Position numbers and translations under genes: made by a program. A stretch of DNA of 64,000 bases from Saccharina japonica. Taxonomy: Eukaryota; Sar; Phaeophyceae; Laminariales; Laminariaceae. The notes beneath the pieces are model-generated. The model was given only the letters and a program-made list of their open reading frames with translations. It was not told the DNA's origin and did no database searches. The stretch is taken from contig MEHQ01002901.1 of NCBI GenBank assembly GCA_008828725.1, positions 37,871 through 101,870 on the forward strand, given 5' to 3'. Positions 56,769 through 64,000 of the stretch are shown piece by piece (within the stretch, counting starts at the first letter, position 1; each line of letters begins with the position of its first letter).

Positions 56769-56990
56769 GAAGTTGAGCGAGAGCGGCCGCTTGGTCGACG
56801 GGGCGGGGGGCCCAGGCGACGGGAGGAGGGGCAATGGGGCCTCGTCGGGGTACCCCGGTGGCGGCTGTCTACCGCCGACAGGGAGGGGCGGTCGCAGTGA
56901 CTTAAGGTCAGCGGGTAGGAGGCAGACTTGGTTTGGTGCATGCTGCGATTGGGGGTGCACGTAAATTTTCCCATGCCTCTTTGTTGGAGN

Positions 56991-57160
56991 GTTCCTCCGA
57001 TGGTGCCATCATCTCTGTAATCTGCTGCTCCGCGCTAGGCCGCTAAGCCGATTAGGTGCCGGATGATGAGTTTGGGAGTTGCAATCGGTATAGGTGCATG
57101 CAGCTACAGGGGATGAAAAGTACAGGGAAATGGGTTTTATGAGCAGTTTGTCCCCCTCAA
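56991..57160. other. Spacer between the duplicated blocks
   Basis: 170 bases after the N that match neither block edge. Confidence 0.7.
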
Positions 57161-60100
57161 TCCCCCGTCCCCCTGTTCCCCCGTCCCCACCCTCGTCTAA
57201 CAACACATTTTGTGATATAGATGTACTCGATTACTTTACCAAATATCATACTTGTCTCCTCTATTCGGGTTATATAGTATCAGTGCGCAGAATGATCATG
57301 GGATACCCTTGTTACATTGTCCTGCTGACCCGGGTAGTATCCAGGGGAGTCACTGAACTATATCCTTAACGAGGAATACACACATAACACGCGCGAACGG
57401 CTTATTATAAAATCGAGTAGTAACTACTAGGTTCCTAGTACATCACGAAGCCTACACCAATACCACAAATAACACATAGAACAAAAATTCTACGCAGCTC
57501 GCAAAGTTGAGTATCTACTATTCAATCGGTTGAACTCACAGCTGACGTATTTATAATAATTTTATTTAATACCTCGACAATATATACTGCAAATAAGATT
57601 TAATCATGGAAATTCCGTTACACGAGCTGGAACAAAAAAAAACATATGGTGCGAGGTTCGAAAGTAGCCTGCTGCTATTGCTGTACAGGTGCCTAAACGG
57701 TGGGTCGCTGTGGTTTACCCAACCACAAACGTGAGTGCATAACTTTATGATGGAATTGCCTTGTTGTCATGCGCAGTCTGCGCAGACCGATGTCACGAGC
57801 GCTGTCCAGGCAAGCTCGAGCTGCACCTATGATCGAAAAGTCTTCAGCGTTGAAGCCGCTAAAATATTCAGACAAAATGTAGTTGCACCGCATCCCATGA
57901 CTACTATCGGGCAGGACGGCACGCCGGCACACACGCTCACAAAGCACAGCTCTTGCCTAGCAAGTGATGTGCACACGCACCTGGTATCCATGGATCCAGG
58001 CATTCACCCAGCTCGCCGGCTCACGCTCTGCGCTGCTGCTGCTCCATTTGATGACAGGTGAGCAGCAGGTAGGGATTCTTTCGCCGGGGTTTCCATTGTA
58101 GACTGAAACGTGTCTGGTTCGGGGGGCAATTCAACACGCATTCGATCAATCTGCCAGCCTAGCCCCCCTTACCAGGCACATCTGGCGGCGCGTGGCCTTC
58201 CTTCATGCAGTAGGGGGAAGTCGAAAATATGCTTGACTCGGCTGTGACGGTGATCTGGGTTTGGGCGAGTTCTGCTGGTGTCGCGCTAATGTAAGTTGAC
58301 GCGGGACGCACCATTTTTTGTCGTTGCATTCGAGAATTCCTGTTGCACGTCAGCTATGCTGCGTTGAGGGCCGACTGCAAGCTGCCGTGCCCGGCGATTG
58401 CTTTGCCGGCCCCTGGCTTGCCCCTGGCCTGCTCCGGGCTTTCCCCCTGTCGGTTGTTGGTCTCCATTCGAGAAATATGCAACGTTTGCGCTTCCAATTT
58501 CGCGGAACCAGGCCGATTTTTTTTTTTTTTTAACTTGAACGGCCCTTCTACAGCAGCAGTCGTATGTACGAATAACGAATAGTGCAGGATCTTGCCTCGT
58601 GAGGCAGGTTCAGTGCACTGCTGTGTCCGGAAATGTACGGATACTGTAGATACTACTATTAATACCGTAATGTTCCTTACATTTTCGTACATTTGGGTAC
58701 GTACCAACATCAGGACGAGTACTCGTGCTCACTCGTGTATAGTACAAGGGCTCCGCTGCGCGGGCGGCTAACGCCGCCCGCTACGCTCGCGGAAGGAATA
58801 ATAGAACCAAATGTGAAAAGGGTAAAAGAGGAGCATATATTATTGTAGCTGCAACTGGCGACTTGATAATGCCAAGAGCTCCATATGTATGACGGCAAAT
58901 ACAGGACAAAAACGATAGTGGTGAACAACACGAAAAAATATCGCTACGAAAAGAAAGCAAAGCTTCGCTCCGAGGGCGGTTGACGCCGCCCGCTACGCTC
59001 GCGCAAGGAAAGGGGCAGAAGAAGTCCACTATGTGTAAAGACCGACTTGAAAAGGCCAAAGAGATTCATGGTGCAATGCAACGAAATACTTATTGCTGTA
59101 CGCAACTGAACGTACAGTACCCGTCTACTACTGCTGTATTGTGATGCATGCGTACTGGTATGCGGCATGTATGCGGCAAAGCAACTATCATACCTGTACG
59201 GCGACAGCAGTTGTACACCACAAACAAAGCAAAAAACACAAAGAACAAACGAACGTACAGGCGACTTGCAAAAGTATACGACAGTAGATCTCCATACTCC
59301 AGGACAACAAAGCTGTATGTTCGAAAGGAAGAGAAAGCACAGCAACATGGCTCGCAGGACGGCGCTGCGCTGGCTGCTAGGGGTGTGAATTGTGCCTTTT
59401 TCGTGACTGCTATGTGTGGTAGTACAACAACAGCAGTAGTAGTAGTACCTTCGATCTTTATATATAGAGAGTATGAAAGAGAAAGCACAGCATAGCACGA
59501 GCGTCAATCAAGTTGTACAAAAATCCACAAAACTGAGAAAGACGTACATTACGTACTCGTACTCGAACAAAACGCTCCCCGCCCACCCGCGATCACCTCG
59601 CCATCGATTCGGTCCGGGTCGAGCTCTACTGCCTCTCTGCCCCAGTGAGCCCCGTGGCCCACCTCGCGTGAAGCCCGGTACTCACAGTGGCTCTCGTTCG
59701 CCCGCTCGAGGTTGCTGATGCCTCTGTAAAAATAACGTTTGTTCGATAAATAAAGCACCGCTTGAACTTGGCTTAAATGTTCTTTTATTACAGACAAAAC
59801 GATCATTATAATGTCGGACATACTGGATTCATTGCAGCAGCAGCAACAGCAAGGACCTTCATGCTCCCCTCGTGTCTCGATGGAGACGCCACGCCTAGCC
59901 ACGAAAAAGCGACCGCGCTCCTTCTGACCCCACCTCTACTGGCCAGCGCCCTCCCATACCCGCGATAGTGCCGGGCTCGCACGCGCTGTCGTGCTCACTG
60001 GGTACACGCAGGAACCCGAAACCGGAAGAAAAGGGAAACATGATCTCGCCGACAAAGTAAAAACTGGTACCAAAGGAAACAGGAAGCAGCAAGTAACGAA

Positions 60101-60565
60101 AATAGGAGAAAACAAAGAAAGCCAAGAGCCTCCGGAAGGCAAGTAACTTCTGCTTCGGCAATTAGAGGCTGAGAGTGGCTGTGAGGTGCCAAGATATGCC
60201 GAGGAAAGCTTCCGAACCAAAGAAGATAAAGCTATGTATGTCTATACGCGTACGACGTACCCAAGTACTGCTTGTGGCCCACCATTCCGTTCCTCCCGTG
60301 AGTTTGGTTCTAGCGAGGTCACCACCCCCCCCCACGACCTGGGGCGATGACGGCACCCGTTTGGGTTTCGGGCGCACTACTGCTGTCTGCTTCCTGTGTC
60401 AGAACCATGTCAAGCTGCGACAGCATTTCACACCCTCACGTGTTCCTCATGTTCATGCGCCATGCGACTGCTGGTCATGGTGATACTCACACTTCGTGCA
60501 AAATCGGCACTGGCTGATATTAATAGCATCAATCAGGAAGCGGTGCGTCCCCACTATCCCACTAT

Positions 60566-60678
60566 TACGGAGGGCCATAGTAAATAGGACCAAGTATTGT
60601 TAGTAAAAATAGGTAAATATATAGGTTTTTGTGTGTACCGTAGGTGCTATTTACTACTGTTTACTATGGCCCCCCGTA
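60566..60678. mobile_element. Short palindromic MITE in duplicated block copy 2
   Basis: Same element as 54533-54645, offset by 6,033 bases. Confidence 0.7.
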
Positions 60679-62473
60679 AATACTGCTGTTTGCGTGTACA
60701 TCTGGTATTCTATGAGATATCATGTGCCTCCCTTAACAGCGGGCATGCTGCTGACCCTTCGTTGTCGTCTCGTCTCTGCTCTTGGGCTTGTTGATGCCAG
60801 GCTCGAGAGGTGCAATTCCAATTTTTACTTATGATGACATCACGACCGTACGCATGATACGTATTACCAGGTAGTACTGCAGTCTAACTCTGTACAGCAG
60901 CAGTAATTGACTGCTGTTGGACCAGAAAATAGGAAAATACAAGGTCGTTGCTGAGGTCTGTGGTGTTTTATGTATCATAAGCTATTGAAAGGCGTGCTCG
61001 ATAGGAGTTCACGGTTTCAGCGCCAAAGTAATGAATTTTCCAAAAGGACTTCTGCGCAAACGCTATAGGTATACTTCGAAGTATTAATGCTTGCATTGCT
61101 GACTGAACCAGTGCACCACCGGTAGTTTCTTGGGCAACTCAGCTCGAAGCGCAGTTGTGGCATTCTTGTGGTTGAGGTGATTGCTCTCATAACATGTTCT
61201 ACCTGATACCTGTTGCCGGTATACGGCAGGGCAGCAGTAGCCACAGCAATACAAAATAAACCTCTGGTTGCTGTGGCGTTATGGGTGTTCGTGTTCGCCA
61301 GGCACTAGAGTATTGAGTTATGCACTCGTCGTATGGTGCGAGAGAGCCGTAAGTACGAACCAGTCAGAAAGCTGCAATCTACAGGGTTGTCGAGTTGTTG
61401 ATTCTCCACACGAGATGGACAACACACAAGCTCAAGGCACAATATCCGTATACTCGTACACGCACTGTATAGTAGACGGCAGCAGTAGCGATGCCAAAAC
61501 GGGCGCGATAATGCAGTAACCAGGGATGACAAATCGTTTTCTTTTTTGTTACGCGTAACCAACCAGGGGTCGCCGTAACAATCCCCCCCCCTCGAAATCA
61601 CGTTTCCCCCGAGCCCCTTATATAAAAAAGCCGCTTCAGCTGGTTAGAAACCCAAATGCACCGAGCAGCAGAGCAGAAGCACACCGGCACGCAGCACAGC
61701 AGTTCCTTACAAATAGGGCTCAACACAGGCCAAACGGAGTCCAGTGCAAACAACACATACGCGTACGCCGGGGATATACCTACTTCATCCCCGGGGGGCT
61801 AATGTTGTAAAACCCCCTGATCGTTGACGTAATTACGCGCAAGTTTTTCGAAAGACTGTTTCGCCGTAATTACGCGTGATATTTTGGTCAGTTTTGACGT
61901 TTTGTGCATCCCTGGCAAAAGCCCGCGGCATAAGACACGTCCAAGTACATACGCACCATAGTAGACGGCACCAGTACGTGGCATGGCGAAACGGGACAGC
62001 AGTCGACAGACTCCGAGCTCCGAGCAGGCAGCAGTGCTGTGCGCCGAGCGCAGCAAACACTTCGGCTCCTTTCGGCAGCTCCGTCCGGCATCATTTTGGC
62101 GATAATTTTGATCCCCCTCCCCGTGCTCGGTCGGTGCAAAACCCGACGTGCTCCTTCCCCACATTGTAGGGATGCGAGGGTGTATGTGGCCATCCGACCA
62201 CGGCCATGCCTGACGACGAGTGCTCCCCCCCCCCGCCCCCCGCGCGCGGGACCCACCCCCTGCCCCTTTTCCCACGCCATCACAACTCTATCCAGGGATC
62301 CGGACGAGCTAAGGAACTTCGGCTACCTTATCCTGTCCGTGGAATCGCTCATCATTACCTGCTACTGGCCGCGGCTTTTTCCTCCCCGCCGGCTTCATCG
62401 CCGAAGACGCCGTCGGATTGCCGGCGGTGGTTCGTTCTGTTCCGCTGCTGGTGTTGGTGGTGGTGGTGGCGAT

Positions 62474-62734
62474 AGATTGAGGAGCCGCAGGAGTGGCAGC
62501 GGCGCCAGGAGTCGTAGGAGCGATAGCGGTGCGTTGAGCAGGAGGAGTGGCAGCGACGCAAGGAGCCGAAGGAGTGACAGCGGTGCGTTGAGCAGGAGGA
62601 GTGGCAGCGACGCCAGGAGCCGAAGGAGTGACAGCGGTACCAGGAGTCGCAGGAGCGATAGTGGTGCGCTGAGCAAGAGGAGTGACAGCGGGGCTGGCAG
62701 CCGCAGGAACGGCAGCGGCACCTCCGCTTGTGGG
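62474..62734 (+). repeat. 27/54-bp GC-rich minisatellite (copy 2)
   Basis: Same array as 56440-56700 in the second duplicated block. The GCG run behind it is three bases shorter than in copy 1. Confidence 0.7.
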
Positions 62735-63020
62735 GACGGGGGTGGCGACGTCGACGGCGGAGGCGGCGGTGGGGGCGGCGGCGGCGGCGGCGGCGGCGGG
62801 AAGTTGAGCGAGAGCGGCCGCTTGGTCGACGGGGCGGGGTGCCCAGGCGACGGGAGGAGGGGCAATGGGGCCTCGTCGGGGTACCCCGGTGGCGGCTGTC
62901 TACCGCCGACAGGGAGGGGCGGTCGCAGTGACTTAAGGTCAGCGGGTAGGAGGCAGACTTGGTTTGGTGCATGCTGCGATTGGGGGTGCACGTAAATTTT
63001 CCCATGCCTCTTTGTTGGAG

Positions 63021-63597
63021 GAGCTCTCTACCTCTTTTACCCCAAATAAAAATTTGACACAATTGGTCCTTCAACCCGAAGAACAGCTCCCACCCATGAG
63101 CAAAAAAGTGCAGGACGGAAAACATTTTTCGGACGCGATTTCAGATTTGGGTAGCCTTTTTTTCGGCTTAAGGAGCCCCGTCGACTCAGAAATATCTTGG
63201 GGTGAAAAAAGTGCTACCTGATCCATACTCCGTTCGTCACAGGCGTCGTTTCTGTATTCGTTGTTGGTTATCTTTGTAGTGTCCACGCCGTGCTCGTCTG
63301 GTGTTCTGTCGTTGCTTGATGTCGGCAACAGGGGACCTTTCCGTCAGTGTGTGTTGCTGCTTGCGTGGTGCTCGTTAGGCATGGGTCGATCGCGGTGGCG
63401 AGGAAGGCCAGATACTCCGGGGCGTCCGTTGTATTGTCTGGGGTTTCGTTTTTTTTTCGTCCGTCGCCACCCCGGCTGTGCGACTAGGAAAACGCTTGCT
63501 CGCGCGATTGATATTATCGTTACCCCCCCCCCCCCCCCCCCCCCCCCCCCCTTTTTTTTTTTTTTTTTTTTCTCCTTTTTTTTTGAGGTTATGCCTG
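63021..63597. other. No gene recognised, long C and T runs
   Basis: Sequence right of copy 2. A run of more than 20 C followed by about 20 T lies at about 63525-63572. Confidence 0.5.
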
Positions 63598-64000
63598 TGC
63601 GGTCGGTGAAAACCCGATGTGCTCCGCCCCCGCATTGTAGGGATGCGAGGGTCTACGAGTCGATGGGTCATTCGACTACGGCCATGCATGACAATGGGTA
63701 CAACGCCCCCCCCCCCCCCCCCATCATCTCTACTCCCGTCTCTTTCCCGCCGTGCTTGGGCGCGGCCGCCTTGTCCACCTTACACTGACGCGACTATCTT
63801 CGTGTGTGCCCCGGCTACGTACGTACGTGATCGCCGTGTGTCTCGCCCCCATGCTCCGTCTTGAAAGGTATGCGTGGTCAATGGTTAAATGACTTGAGGC
63901 AACCAACAAATGAGCACCCCTTCCCCCCCCCCGCCCGGTGCTCCGTCTCGAAAGGGATGCGTGGTCAATGGTTAAATGACTAAGGCAAGCAACAAATGAG
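63598..64000 (+). mobile_element. Cluster of LINE 3' tails: one A type and two B type, head to tail
   Basis: An A-type tail (63598-63722) ends in about 17 C. Two B-type tails follow (about 63850-63928 and 63938-64000). The first ends in about ten C, and the second is cut by the window edge after ACAAATGAG. Confidence 0.6.

Larger units (their letters stand above)
51134..56989. repeat. Tandem duplicated block, copy 1 (about 5.86 kb)
   Basis: Matches 57161-63020 over its whole length with only scattered single-base and short indel differences, most of them in the first 450 bases. It ends exactly at the N at 56990. Contents: a dispersed 150-bp repeat, two GC palindromes, a TA MITE, a LINE tail and a 27-bp minisatellite. 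No open frame in it was recognised as a gene. Confidence 0.9.
57161..63020. repeat. Tandem duplicated block, copy 2
   Basis: Second copy of 51134-56989, offset 6,027 to 6,034 bases. It runs on without a gap into unrelated sequence at 63021. Confidence 0.9.

Noticed and set aside
56005..56964. 319-codon + strand frame with SR repeats as an SR splicing factor
   Set aside because: No RNA-recognition motif. It begins in a LINE tail and runs through a minisatellite in which nearly all frames are open.

Overview
The window looks like nuclear DNA of a multicellular stramenopile, most likely a brown alga. This is an inference from gene style, not a database result. The grounds are: coding exons that are GC-rich with GT-AG introns of about 0.7 to 4.8 kb; long Ala/Gly/Ser/Pro-rich low-complexity stretches inside exons; secreted proteins with HYR domains; dense CAG/CTG and GTA microsatellites; and many small transposon remnants. 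There are no operons, rRNA genes, CRISPR arrays or prokaryote-style gene packing. Nearly all short open frames are shadows or lie in repeats.

Only two genes can be built with confidence. (1) On the + strand, 6778-11357, three exons encode a secreted protein: a signal peptide, one HYR domain and a C-terminal DPH/root-cap-like domain. All junctions are phase 1, and the last exon carries a one-base frame error. A paralogous HYR exon lies on the - strand at 1642-1885 and has a frame error at a C8 run. (2) On the - strand, 42834 down to 20558, at least ten exons with mutually consistent phases encode a kinesin-like protein of about 2,070 residues. It has an N-terminal motor with an intact Walker A but degenerate switch I and switch II motifs and large disordered insertions, followed by a long disordered segment, a coiled coil spread over four exons and a Gly-rich tail. 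Its first exon was not found.

The rest is repeat-derived. It includes fragments of a LINE whose 3' end is followed by poly-C; a rearranged DIRS/Ty3-like reverse transcriptase fragment inside direct repeats (16.4-18.2 kb); eight copies or fragments of a tRNA-headed SINE family; and at least six families of terminal-inverted-repeat elements. One of these is a TTAA-targeting piggyBac-like MITE with an empty site visible in the neighbouring repeat unit. The two largest kinesin introns hold most of the intronic insertions. From 51134 to 63020 a block of about 5.86 kb occurs twice in tandem at near identity. The first copy stops exactly at a single N (56990), so an assembly or haplotype artefact must be considered. 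The right edge (63.6-64.0 kb) is a pile of LINE 3' tails.

The two genes show no functional link. The secreted protein would act in the wall or extracellular matrix, and the kinesin-like protein in the cytoplasm.
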